NCBI RefSeq assembly: GCF_003025595.1
Contig: NZ_PYMI01000004.1
Location: 646,939 to 710,938, forward strand
Reading direction: 5' to 3'
Length of the DNA stretch: 64,000 nt
Source: Photobacterium ganghwense
Lineage (GTDB): Bacteria > Pseudomonadota > Gammaproteobacteria > Enterobacterales > Vibrionaceae
A model generated the notes under the pieces. That model was not told the origin of the DNA. It saw only the letters and a list, made by a program, of their open reading frames with translations, and ran no database searches. Numbering within the stretch: the stretch's first letter is position 1; each line of letters opens with the position of its first letter. Of the stretch, positions 1 through 7,813 are shown one piece after another. The position numbers were made by a program, and so were the translations under genes.

Positions 1-452
1 TTATGCTCAATCCCCTTGAACGCCATTTTGGTAAGCACTTTTTCGAGTGAATGCTGACAAGACAATTTATGTGAATCCGCTCTTTCTTCCGACATTACAC
101 GCTTGTATAAAGCCTTGTGAACAGGATTTAAGTGAATCGGATAAACGTCAATCCCCTGCTTGATGAAAAAGGCCAGGTACTTTTGTATTTCTTGTGCATC
201 ACTTTCTGAACATGTCATCGACGTCATTACCAAATGCGTGACGCCCAACGCTTGCGCTTTTGCCAGAACAATTCTTCTTATCTGATTTGTAAACTCACAA
301 AAATCCTTTTCGCCAAATGCATCGTAAATGGAAAGGCTCAGATCAACCGTTAAATGATTGTGGAAGAGTTTATAACCAAAATCCTCACTGAGTTTTTTCG
401 CGACCGTTAACTTCCCTGCTGCGGGAGGACCATGTAACCACACCACTTTCAT
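1..452 (-). CDS. P-loop ATP-binding kinase-like protein (partial, C-terminus off window)
   Basis: Reading leftward from an ATG at 452, the frame stays open to the window edge (150 codons). The first residues, MKVVWLHGPPAAGKLTVAKK, carry a Walker A-like loop GPPAAGKL with Leu where Ser/Thr is usual. This variant is common in shikimate-kinase-like ATPases related to chloramphenicol phosphotransferase. The rest looks like a P-loop NTPase with an HLTVDLS segment and a charged helical C-terminal part. The substrate is unknown. Family assignment rests on the P-loop alone; the missing end prevents a length comparison. Confidence 0.7.
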   Translation of the reverse strand, partial: MKVVWLHGPPAAGKLTVAKKLSEDFGYKLFHNHLTVDLSLSIYDAFGEKDFCEFTNQIRRIVLAKAQALGVTHLVMTSMTCSESDAQEIQKYLAFFIKQGIDVYPIHLNPVHKALYKRVMSEERADSHKLSCQHSLEKVLTKMAFKGIEH

Positions 453-668
453 ACTGCTATCCTTTGCTTTGCTTTGCTTAACAGAACTGTAAAATCACAC
501 AGCCATAAACGCAGACCAGCCAACGATAAAAGGCGCCAATGACTAAGTCTGTTGCGACCTGACGATGGTACCTAAGAAACTACTGGTAGGAACCCCTTCG
601 TTAAGAGGAGTATCCATGATTACCCATGGTGTGAAAAAGCTTATTAACCGCTTCTGTTTTAACATCGT

Positions 669-1556
669 TTACGAGAGCACCTCAAAAAGTAACTGGCAAA
701 CGGTTTGGTAACGTTGGGGTAAATCTCGGTTACGTTTTTGCACAAGATATAGCGTTTCTTTCACTGTTTCAGTGGGTGTGGCGATATGCAGATGTGCTTT
801 ACCGGAGAAATTTTCCACCGCGGTTTCCGGCAATACCGTAAAGCCCAACCCTTTAGCGACGGGGAGCAATATCTGGCTGAGCTGATTAACGTAGCCAGCC
901 TTGGGTAACTCATCCACATTGATTTTTCCAAGCTCTTTATGTCCGCATAAATCAAAGTACAAGGATAAATAATGTTTGGCGTCCGGATGACCGATTAACC
1001 CGCAATTAAACAGTAAATCAGGAGTGATATCTTCACCTTGATAACGTTCCGGCAGTACCAGACAGAGGGCTTCATGACCAATAACCTGGCTATGGTACAG
1101 ATCATGATTTGGTATGTGAGTCACAATGCCTAAATCGATAGCGCCGGTCTGCACATCGTTCAATATTTTATGATTGGGTGCCACTTCAAGGTAAATACTT
1201 AATTCGGGATGCTGTTGCTGCAACGACAACAGCTGCGGATACAGCATTAGCGCTAACGCTCCCGAGCATGACAGCTTACATTGGCCCGAGTAAGGATTAT
1301 CAAAGCTCAGGTTTTCCATCAGGTTTGCTTCTTCCTTGGCCACTTTCAGCGCGTACTCATAAACCAGCCTTCCCTGCTCGGTCAGCTCAAAGCTTTTATT
1401 TTCCCTTTTGATCAGTGAATGGCCGCAGGCGGCTTCGAGTTTCTTGATCTGCTGACTGACCCCAGGCTGTGTCATGTGCAGCTTTTCCGCCGTTTGGGTG
1501 AAGTGACCGACATCAATCAAGGTTTTGAATGTGTGTAACCAGAGTGGATTGAGCAT
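669..1556 (-). CDS. LysR-family transcriptional regulator
   Basis: About 295 residues, the usual length for LysR regulators. The N-terminal winged helix-turn-helix covers roughly residues 5-65 (HFTQTAEKLHMTQPGVSQQI is the recognition region), followed by a substrate-binding domain from about residue 90. The ATG at 1556 is preferred; an in-frame GTG at 1565 would add three residues. It diverges from the VOC-domain gene at 1691 across an AT-rich 134-bp gap, the classical arrangement in which a LysR protein controls its neighbour and itself. The inducer is unknown. Confidence 0.9.
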   Translation of the reverse strand: MLNPLWLHTFKTLIDVGHFTQTAEKLHMTQPGVSQQIKKLEAACGHSLIKRENKSFELTEQGRLVYEYALKVAKEEANLMENLSFDNPYSGQCKLSCSGALALMLYPQLLSLQQQHPELSIYLEVAPNHKILNDVQTGAIDLGIVTHIPNHDLYHSQVIGHEALCLVLPERYQGEDITPDLLFNCGLIGHPDAKHYLSLYFDLCGHKELGKINVDELPKAGYVNQLSQILLPVAKGLGFTVLPETAVENFSGKAHLHIATPTETVKETLYLVQKRNRDLPQRYQTVCQLLFEVLS

Positions 1557-1690
1557 GGCTGACACTCACTTTAATAACAAAAAATTATTATAATTAGAAT
1601 TAATGATAATTTCTAATTCTAGGCTACCGGGCATATATTTATCCCATCGAAAAGAGTGTCTTTTCTTAAACAGATTCTAATGAGGTGTTT

Positions 1691-2209
1691 ATGTCTGCTC
1701 CAGCTACTATGCCATACCCAAGAACCTTCTCTCATATTGGTATCTCTGTCCCGGATCTTGAGGCGGCAGTTAAATTTTATACGGAAGTGCTGGGTTGGTA
1801 CTTGATCATGGAACCAACTGAAATTGTTGAAGATGATTCCGCCATTGGTGAAATGTGTACCGATGTTTTTGGTGCCGGATGGGAAAAATTCCGCATTGCG
1901 CATTTATCGACGGGTGACCGTATTGGGGTTGAACTGTTTGAGTTCAAAAACCAGGAGAACCCGGAAGATAACTTCGAGTACTGGAAAACCGGTATCTTCC
2001 ATTTCTGTGTGCAGGATCCGAACGTAGAGGAATTAGCGGAAAAAATCGTCGCGGCAGGTGGCAAGAAACGCATGAAAGCCCCACGTTACTACTACCCGGG
2101 CGAAAAGCCATATCGCATGATCTATATGGAAGACCCGTTTGGTAACATCCTTGAGATCTATAGCCACAGCTATGAACTGCATTACGCGAGCGGTGCGTAT
2201 AGCGGCTAA
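1691..2209 (+). CDS. VOC-superfamily (glyoxalase/dioxygenase fold) protein
   Basis: 172 residues with the paired beta-alpha-beta-beta-beta VOC fold: an N-terminal module from residue 15 (HIGISVPDLEAAVKFY) and a second module beginning FHFCVQDP and ending in NILEIYSH. Candidate metal ligands are His15, the Glu in GVELFEF, the His in FHFC and the Glu in ILEIYSH. The ATG at 1691 is chosen because GAGG at 1682-1685 is well spaced; an in-frame GTG at 1685 overlaps that site. It is divergent from a LysR gene, suggesting induced expression. Whether it is a glyoxalase, a dioxygenase or a fosfomycin-type enzyme cannot be told from sequence. Confidence 0.85.
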   Translation: MSAPATMPYPRTFSHIGISVPDLEAAVKFYTEVLGWYLIMEPTEIVEDDSAIGEMCTDVFGAGWEKFRIAHLSTGDRIGVELFEFKNQENPEDNFEYWKTGIFHFCVQDPNVEELAEKIVAAGGKKRMKAPRYYYPGEKPYRMIYMEDPFGNILEIYSHSYELHYASGAYSG

Positions 2210-2237
2210 GAAACCGCAAAAACGGTTCTGACAGTCA

Positions 2238-2291
2238 CGGAAGTGTTTGCCCCTGAATTCGTTCTCCCAACTTAGAAGGCGAACACTTCCG
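2238..2291. terminator. Long inverted repeat between convergent genes
   Basis: Arms 2238-2251 and 2278-2291 pair at 13 of 14 positions (CGGAAGTGTTTGCC against its complement) around a 26-nt loop. It lies between the end of the VOC gene and the end of the convergent symporter gene. No T-run follows on either strand, so termination is only a possibility. Confidence 0.4.
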
Positions 2292-2314
2292 ATGCTGCTA
2301 CTTGCTCGTTTGGC

Positions 2315-4072
2315 TCAGTGCAAAACGGCCTTAGGGCGATTTTTCGCACTTAGCCCCCAGCCACACAACATAATCAGTCCCCCTATCCCCAGATAGATCA
2401 ATCTCGCAGATACGACAGGCTGAATGAATGCGACACCCGCAACTATGACGCCAAGCGACAGTCCTATCCGACCAAGGTATTGCCCTTGCCGATGATCAAC
2501 CATCGCCTGCTCAGACTTCGTCATAGGTCGGTTAATGCGTGCCATTAGCGTGTCTGGCAATACAGATGCCTCAGCATGGTCTGGCTCACGGTAAAACAGC
2601 CGGGTACTGATAAAGAAGCCGCCGGTAATCAGCAGGTGAACCAATAATGTGCTGACAATCGTCAGATCTTTTTGCTCACGTATCGTAAACGGTGTATCAC
2701 CAAATAAAGGCTGTAAGTGGTTCACGTCAAATACCAACATCATAAAGGCCGAAACCAGCATACCAACCAGAATAGTTGCCCAACCTGACCAGCCAGGTGT
2801 TCTGAGACAGACAAGGGCCAACAGCGAAGGAATCGACAGCGGCATCTGCACAAATGCACTGAACATCATCATGATGTCAAACAGGCTGTAAGCTTTGACA
2901 TTGGCCAGCAACATCGCGGTTGCACAGGCAACCACCCCGCTCATCAGGGTCGACCATTTCCCGACGGCCAATTGCTGGGCATCTTGCGCCGCCGGACGTA
3001 TCACAGAAAGGTAAACGTTTTTAACGATAATACCGGCATTGCGGTTTAAGGCCGCTGTCATTGGAGCAATGGTTGCAGCAATCATGGCTACCAGCACCAT
3101 ACCCAGCAGCCCCTGCGGCATGTATTTATCGATATAATACAGGTACGCGGCATTGTTAGCCTGCGCCCCCAGACTCGGGTAATTAGCCTGCAAATCCACC
3201 GCCTGCGCCGACACAAACCACGCCGGAGCAAACCACAGCAGAGGCGCGATCAGAAACAGCATGCCCGCCAAACGGGCAGCTTTTTCTGCTTCCCGCTCAT
3301 TGACGGTCACCAGAAAGCGATAGCTGCTCAAGGCATTATTGGTGCTCATGGTTTGTTGAACTAACATGGCGCAAGCCCAGAAGGCGAACACCTGCCAGTA
3401 CGTTATCCCCTCTCCCATCACAGCATTTCGGGTCATATGATCACCCAGCGCTGCAAAGCCACCGTGGGCATCGATCAATTTGTCCGTCGCGGTCATCCCG
3501 ACTACAACGGTAATCGCCACCAACAGGATCAGTTGGACGACATTGGTGGCTGACACAGTCCATGCGCCGCCACTGAGGGCTATCACCGTGACCACAGTAC
3601 TGATACCGATAATGGTGACAGACAAGTCGAACTGAAAAGTGGCAGATACAAATGCGCCCAGCCCGTTCAGCCAGATGGCACAGGCAATCAGGGTGATCGG
3701 AAAGCTCAGCCAGGTATAAACCTGCTCTGATACTTTGCCGAACCGCAGCTTGATCACCTCCATCGCAGTCTCGACCCGCAAACGGCGATAGCGACCGGCA
3801 AAAAATGCCGCCGAAACAAAAAATCCCAGGGCATTTCCCCAGAAAACAAACATGACACTCAGGCCGTCTTCGTAGGCTTTTGCGGCAGCTCCGGTAAACG
3901 TCCAGGCCGAGAACTGAGTCATGAAAGCGGTTGCACCTGCCATCCACCACACCATGCTTCCCCCGCCCTGAATGAAGCTACTGCTACTGGTTGCAAACTT
4001 TTTAAAGGCCATCGCGGCGATCAGAATGAATACGAAATAGCCAAACACGACACCCCAGTCTAACTGCGTCAC
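2315..4072 (-). CDS. Sodium:solute symporter (SSS family), putative oligogalacturonide or uronate importer
   Basis: 585 residues with about 13-14 hydrophobic segments and the SSS-type N-terminal block GATAFMTQFSAWTFTGAA. It is clearly paralogous to the symporter at 7814, which shares that block almost exactly. The start is GTG at 4072, preceded by AGGAGAAG. It diverges from the kdgM-pelX operon and carries a full KdgR-type operator at 4091-4107, so it is placed in the pectin regulon. By analogy it would carry unsaturated di- or oligogalacturonides or a monomer across the inner membrane; the substrate is inferred from context only. Confidence 0.85.
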   Translation of the reverse strand: MTQLDWGVVFGYFVFILIAAMAFKKFATSSSSFIQGGGSMVWWMAGATAFMTQFSAWTFTGAAAKAYEDGLSVMFVFWGNALGFFVSAAFFAGRYRRLRVETAMEVIKLRFGKVSEQVYTWLSFPITLIACAIWLNGLGAFVSATFQFDLSVTIIGISTVVTVIALSGGAWTVSATNVVQLILLVAITVVVGMTATDKLIDAHGGFAALGDHMTRNAVMGEGITYWQVFAFWACAMLVQQTMSTNNALSSYRFLVTVNEREAEKAARLAGMLFLIAPLLWFAPAWFVSAQAVDLQANYPSLGAQANNAAYLYYIDKYMPQGLLGMVLVAMIAATIAPMTAALNRNAGIIVKNVYLSVIRPAAQDAQQLAVGKWSTLMSGVVACATAMLLANVKAYSLFDIMMMFSAFVQMPLSIPSLLALVCLRTPGWSGWATILVGMLVSAFMMLVFDVNHLQPLFGDTPFTIREQKDLTIVSTLLVHLLITGGFFISTRLFYREPDHAEASVLPDTLMARINRPMTKSEQAMVDHRQGQYLGRIGLSLGVIVAGVAFIQPVVSARLIYLGIGGLIMLCGWGLSAKNRPKAVLH

Positions 4073-4090
4073 ACTCTTCTCCTAAAAAAA

Positions 4091-4107
4091 TTAAAACACC
4101 ATTTCAA
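4091..4107. promoter_or_regulatory. KdgR-type operator upstream of the symporter at 2315-4072
   Basis: TTAAAACACCATTTCAA matches the degenerate KdgR consensus TTRAAAYRNYRTTTYAA at every position. It ends 18 bp before the GTG start of the leftward symporter, just upstream of its Shine-Dalgarno sequence, where a repressor would block transcription. Confidence 0.75.
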
Positions 4108-4158
4108 TGATCACATTTCCACGAAGTGACCCTTTTCCTCGGCGTCGCTTTCATTAAA

Positions 4159-4197
4159 TTAAAACACCATTAACCACAAAACAAAATGGTGTTTTAA
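4159..4197. promoter_or_regulatory. Paired KdgR-like half-conserved operators in front of kdgM
   Basis: TTAAAACACCATT at 4159-4171 recurs in inverted orientation at 4185-4197. Read on the minus strand, the 17-bp site at 4181-4197 (TTAAAACACCATTTTGT) matches the KdgR consensus at 15 of 17 positions; the left copy matches in its first 13. The right site ends 2 bp before the kdgM start codon, covering the place where the ribosome binding site should lie. Confidence 0.65.
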
Positions 4198-4199
4198 AA

Positions 4200-4895
4200 A
4201 TGAAGTTCAGAATCATTCCTCTTGCTGTCCTTTTTGCCCTGGGTACATCTTCTGCGTTTGCCGCCCAACTGAATTTGCGCCATGAATACGCACCGGATCG
4301 CGATGGTGACGAGCACCGCGATCGTATTGCGATTTCACATCGGTTCGAAAACCAGATCGGTTTCAGCGTTGAAGCCAAGTGGGGCTCCAAGGAAGGGGGA
4401 TCATTTCTGGAAAACGATGATGTCGTTTCCAAAGGGCACGAAGTGGGTGTGAGTTACAACTACAAAGTGAACGACAAGTTCAGCCTTCAGCCAGCGTTTC
4501 AGATTGATTCCAACTCATCGTCTTCCACTTATAAATTCAATCTGCGCGGCGGCTATCAGGTAACCAAAGAGTGGGATGTCGCAGCGCGTTACCGTTACGG
4601 TTACAAAAATACCGACAACTCCCACTACAACCAGGTAAACCTTTACACCAACTACAAATTCGACTGGGGTAAGTTAGGGGTAGATCTTGAATACAAAGAC
4701 CTGCAAGGCGATACCGGCGGATGGAAAGACAAAGGCACCGATCACCTGTTCAGCTTCGTGGGTGAATACACCAAGCTGCAAAGCGGCTGGGTCCCTTTTG
4801 GTGAGATAGCCTTCATTACTTACGACAAAGACAAAGACGGCTACAAGGATGATTACATTCCTCGTTACCGTGTCGGCCTGAAATACAACTTCTAA
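4200..4895 (+). CDS. kdgM: Oligogalacturonate-specific outer-membrane porin KdgM
   Basis: 231 residues, the KdgM family length. A Sec signal peptide (about residues 1-22, ending SSAFAA) is followed by the diagnostic LNLRHEYAPDRDGDEHRDRI and alternating amphipathic strands ending in GLKYNF with a C-terminal Phe, as expected of an outer-membrane barrel. It would admit acidic oligogalacturonides into the periplasm. It is 13 bp upstream of pelX and likely co-transcribed. The upstream sequence has only a weak GGTG ribosome site, and a KdgR-like operator abuts the start codon. Confidence 0.92.
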   Translation: MKFRIIPLAVLFALGTSSAFAAQLNLRHEYAPDRDGDEHRDRIAISHRFENQIGFSVEAKWGSKEGGSFLENDDVVSKGHEVGVSYNYKVNDKFSLQPAFQIDSNSSSSTYKFNLRGGYQVTKEWDVAARYRYGYKNTDNSHYNQVNLYTNYKFDWGKLGVDLEYKDLQGDTGGWKDKGTDHLFSFVGEYTKLQSGWVPFGEIAFITYDKDKDGYKDDYIPRYRVGLKYNF

Positions 4896-4908
4896 GCAGG
4901 GGCAACTT

Positions 4909-7134
4909 ATGAAACCATCAACTTTAGCCCTGTGTCTGGCGGCCGCCTTATCTTCTCAGGCTTACGCACAGGTTCCAGACGCAAACCAGCTGGTGTGGAA
5001 AGCAACCACATTTGGCCAGTCGACGGATCTGAACTTCGGTTCGACAATTCTGCCGGATAAAGTCGGCGTCAATCAGGTCACGATCAACGGACAGGCCGTA
5101 CAGCCTGGCCCGGTTGCAGACAGTGTGACCATTGAAAGCCGGGGCGGTAAACTGGCGAACTCCCACGAAGGACTGACGTTCTATTACACGGAACTGCCGA
5201 CCGACGTGAACTTTACGTTGTCTGCCGATATTACTCTCGAGCAGCTTGGCCCGGAAACCGGCGCGACACCCAATCGCCAGGAAGGTGCCGGCATAATGGT
5301 TCGCGACATTCTCGGGGCTGAACGTCAGGTTCCACAACCGGAAGGCCATGAAGAATTCCCGTCAGCATCCAATATGGTCATGAACCTGCTGCGTTCCCAT
5401 ACCCGTGATAATGATGGCATGGTAAACATCAATGGATCATACCGGGAAGGCGTCTATCAGCCGTGGGGCACTGCTGGTAATCGCCTCAGCCGGGTGGACT
5501 ATCTGGAAGGAGTGCCGTACGGGGCAGAACACACTTACCGAATGAGCCTGACACGCACCGACAATGGGTTTACCGTCAGCTATGGCCAAGGCGAGGAGGC
5601 ACAGTCCTATGAAGTCAAAGGGGCCAACGCCAATATTGTTGAGATGCAAAACCCGGGCAGCCAGTTCATCGGCTTTTTTGCCTCCCGCAACGCTAAAGTC
5701 ACGGTGAGCAATGTTGATCTGGCGCTATCACCAGCCAACACCATTGATGCGCCAAAGTTTGCGGCCAAAGCCACACCACTGGTTTTTGAACTGGCCTCTT
5801 CCGCGCAGTCAGCCACAAGCTTGTACCCGGTGCAGGCGCGAGCCAATTACACCGGGGTTTTCACCGTCCAACACAACGGCAAAACCGTTGCCGAACAGCA
5901 GGTCGCAGCGGGTGAACTATTCAGCCAGCCAGTGACTCTTGCTGATGGCGATAATACGTTTGCCGTTCAGTTTACTGCGCTGGAAGGTCCAAACCGCACG
6001 CCTAAAACAGAGCGTTTCAGCGTTACTCACGTTGCACTGGACAATCCGATGACGCTCTATGTCAGTCCGAAAGGTCAGCCGACCGGAAATGGCTCTGAAT
6101 CGCAGCCGCTGGATTTAGCCACCGCGATCACGGTACTTCCGGCAGGCGGCACTATTGTACTGGCCGATGGCGATTACCCGGCCATTACCCTGCCGCTATC
6201 AGCCAGTGGCACGGCAGAGCAGCCAAAACATCTGGTTGCAGGTGGCGATAATGCCCGCTTCACGGGAGAAGTGCTGCACCAGGCCCACTACTGGCAGTTG
6301 AAAGGGATAGAGGTTGCCGGAGCCAGCCTGATTGTACACGGCAGCCATAACCGCTTTGATCATATCGTCACGCACAGTGCACCGGACACTGGTTTCCAGA
6401 TCACCTCACCGGAGAATATCGGCCGCGCGCTCTGGGCCAGCTATAACACAGTGACTGACAGCGAAAGCTATAACAACATGGATGCCTCACAGATCAACGC
6501 CGACGGCTTTGCCGCCAAAATGCGAATCGGTGATGGCAACACCTTTGTAAGATGTCTGTCGCATCACAACGTGGATGATGGCTGGGATCTGTTTAATAAG
6601 GTCGAAGACGGCCCGAACGGCGTAGTCACGATTCTGGATTCCATTGCCTTTAACAACGGACAAACACTGAGCGTGAAAGCCAAAGGCGGCACCCGGGGGA
6701 ACGGCTTTAAGCTCGGTGGCGAAGGAATGCCTGTTGCGCATGTCATTCGTAACAGCCTGGCCTTCAACAACAGTATGGATGGTTTTACCGATAACTTTAA
6801 CCCCGGCTCGCTTGAGGTCAGCAACAATACCGCCATTGATAATAAGCGGTTTAATTACCTGTTCCGCAAGAGTCCCTATGCCAGTGACATCCCGCAGGGG
6901 ACATTTACTGAAAACAGCTCTTACCGCTTCCATGTGCCCAGCCAATATGATGATGTCATTCACAGCTACCTGGCAAAAGACAACGTCTTCATTGTTGACG
7001 GCCACTCCGCATCCGAAGAGCACTCATTACCGGCAGCACGGCTGAAAGCCCTGAAGCAGGCGTCGGCTGTTGATGATGATTCAGCGATACCGGGTAAAAA
7101 AGAAGCACTGGCCCTGAAAGCCCTGCTGCAATAA
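4909..7134 (+). CDS. pelX: PelX-like exopolygalacturonate (pectate disaccharide) lyase, PL9 family
   Basis: 741 residues, close to Dickeya PelX. Signal peptide residues 1-20 (SSQAYA), an N-terminal beta-rich accessory region to about residue 380, then the PL9 parallel beta-helix beginning MTLYVSPKGQPTGNGSESQP. Candidate Ca-binding residues are Asp532 (NADGFAAK), Asp556, Asp557 and Asp560 (VDDGWDLF), with Lys601 (GFKLGG) as candidate base. The four Asp keep exactly the spacing of Asp209/233/234/237 of Dickeya Pel9A. It should release unsaturated digalacturonate in the periplasm from oligomers admitted by KdgM. The ribosome site is AGGGGCAAC, and it is the second gene of the kdgM operon. Confidence 0.9.
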   Translation: MKPSTLALCLAAALSSQAYAQVPDANQLVWKATTFGQSTDLNFGSTILPDKVGVNQVTINGQAVQPGPVADSVTIESRGGKLANSHEGLTFYYTELPTDVNFTLSADITLEQLGPETGATPNRQEGAGIMVRDILGAERQVPQPEGHEEFPSASNMVMNLLRSHTRDNDGMVNINGSYREGVYQPWGTAGNRLSRVDYLEGVPYGAEHTYRMSLTRTDNGFTVSYGQGEEAQSYEVKGANANIVEMQNPGSQFIGFFASRNAKVTVSNVDLALSPANTIDAPKFAAKATPLVFELASSAQSATSLYPVQARANYTGVFTVQHNGKTVAEQQVAAGELFSQPVTLADGDNTFAVQFTALEGPNRTPKTERFSVTHVALDNPMTLYVSPKGQPTGNGSESQPLDLATAITVLPAGGTIVLADGDYPAITLPLSASGTAEQPKHLVAGGDNARFTGEVLHQAHYWQLKGIEVAGASLIVHGSHNRFDHIVTHSAPDTGFQITSPENIGRALWASYNTVTDSESYNNMDASQINADGFAAKMRIGDGNTFVRCLSHHNVDDGWDLFNKVEDGPNGVVTILDSIAFNNGQTLSVKAKGGTRGNGFKLGGEGMPVAHVIRNSLAFNNSMDGFTDNFNPGSLEVSNNTAIDNKRFNYLFRKSPYASDIPQGTFTENSSYRFHVPSQYDDVIHSYLAKDNVFIVDGHSASEEHSLPAARLKALKQASAVDDDSAIPGKKEALALKALLQ

Positions 7135-7165
7135 CTAACCGGTTCTGCAAACCATTAATGATCTC

Positions 7166-7205
7166 TGCCTGTCTTACGGCGACATCGTAAGGCAGGCATT
7201 TTTCT
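7166..7205 (+). terminator. Intrinsic terminator of kdgM-pelX
   Basis: A 13-bp stem (TGCCTGTCTTACG at 7166-7178 with CGTAAGGCAGGCA at 7185-7197, one G-T pair) with a short loop is followed by a T-run about 30 bp after the pelX stop. Confidence 0.85.
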
Positions 7206-7686
7206 ATCGCAGGCTTTGCCTTACGGCAGTTTGCTGATACGACTTTCGTTTTGATGAGGAGTTGTTGCTTTTGCTGTTCCTGTTGCTTTAACAGGCTTCC
7301 TAGCATCACCGCCTTGATCGCAGCTTTTCTGCTGTCTCAGATTCTCGGTCTTACACTCTGCTTTTATATGCGGATTTTTCCCAGCCTCGCTTTTAGGCGT
7401 TATACCTCCCCAATCTGATCTCATCCTGCGAACTCATCTTACAGGTTCATTCTGCTCATCTTACTACCGACACAAGTATGCATGAACATGCACCTAACCC
7501 CTAACCTATGCAAAAACATCCACCTCCTGTTTGTTTAACAAATTGGCCACTTCATGCCAATAACTCAGGTTATTGTTCAAAACAACGATACTGATCAATA
7601 TTTATAGTGCAAAAAGTAGCCAGAATTAAGTTTTCTCTTAATGAAGCAGGCAAGCGAGCCGGATATGACGATGAATAAAATCAGCA
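7206..7686. other. Intergenic stretch without a recognisable gene
   Basis: About 480 bp between the pelX terminator and the promoter region of the next symporter. Short open frames on the minus strand are low-complexity antisense of pelX or of this gap and lack ribosome sites. Nothing functional was recognised. Confidence 0.5.
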
Positions 7687-7702
7687 AGTGACAACGATCA
7701 CA
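7687..7702. promoter_or_regulatory. CRP-type site upstream of the symporter-ogl operon
   Basis: AGTGACAACGATCACA matches TGTGA-N6-TCACA at 9 of 10 informative positions. Its centre is about 90 bp upstream of the predicted transcription start near 7785, a helical phase used by class I CRP-activated promoters. Catabolite control of pectin genes by CRP together with KdgR is established in Dickeya; here it is a prediction. Confidence 0.6.
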
Positions 7703-7723
7703 CTATTACACCAAAAAGACAAA

Positions 7724-7740
7724 ATGAACCGTTGTTTCGA
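7724..7740. promoter_or_regulatory. Weaker upstream KdgR-like site
   Basis: ATGAACCGTTGTTTCGA matches the KdgR consensus TTRAAAYRNYRTTTYAA at 14 of 17 positions. It lies 47 bp upstream of the stronger site at 7788 and could be an auxiliary operator. Confidence 0.4.
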
Positions 7741-7772
7741 TTTTTATCACAGAACAACGGAGTTTTTGAACC

Positions 7773-7804
7773 TATACTGCACGTAAATTAAAACGGCGTT
7801 TCGA
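7773..7804 (+). promoter_or_regulatory. Predicted -10 box and KdgR operator of the symporter-ogl operon
   Basis: TATACT at 7773-7778 is a good -10 hexamer with no strong -35, consistent with CRP dependence. The operator TTAAAACGGCGTTTCGA at 7788-7804 matches the KdgR consensus at 16 of 17 positions and overlaps the GAGG ribosome site that begins at 7803. Confidence 0.65.
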
Positions 7805-7813
7805 GGTTCTAAG

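Noticed and set aside
7221..7424. Minus-strand frames after pelX
   Set aside because: Low-complexity Lys/Gln-rich sequence without a ribosome site, partly opposite the pelX terminator.
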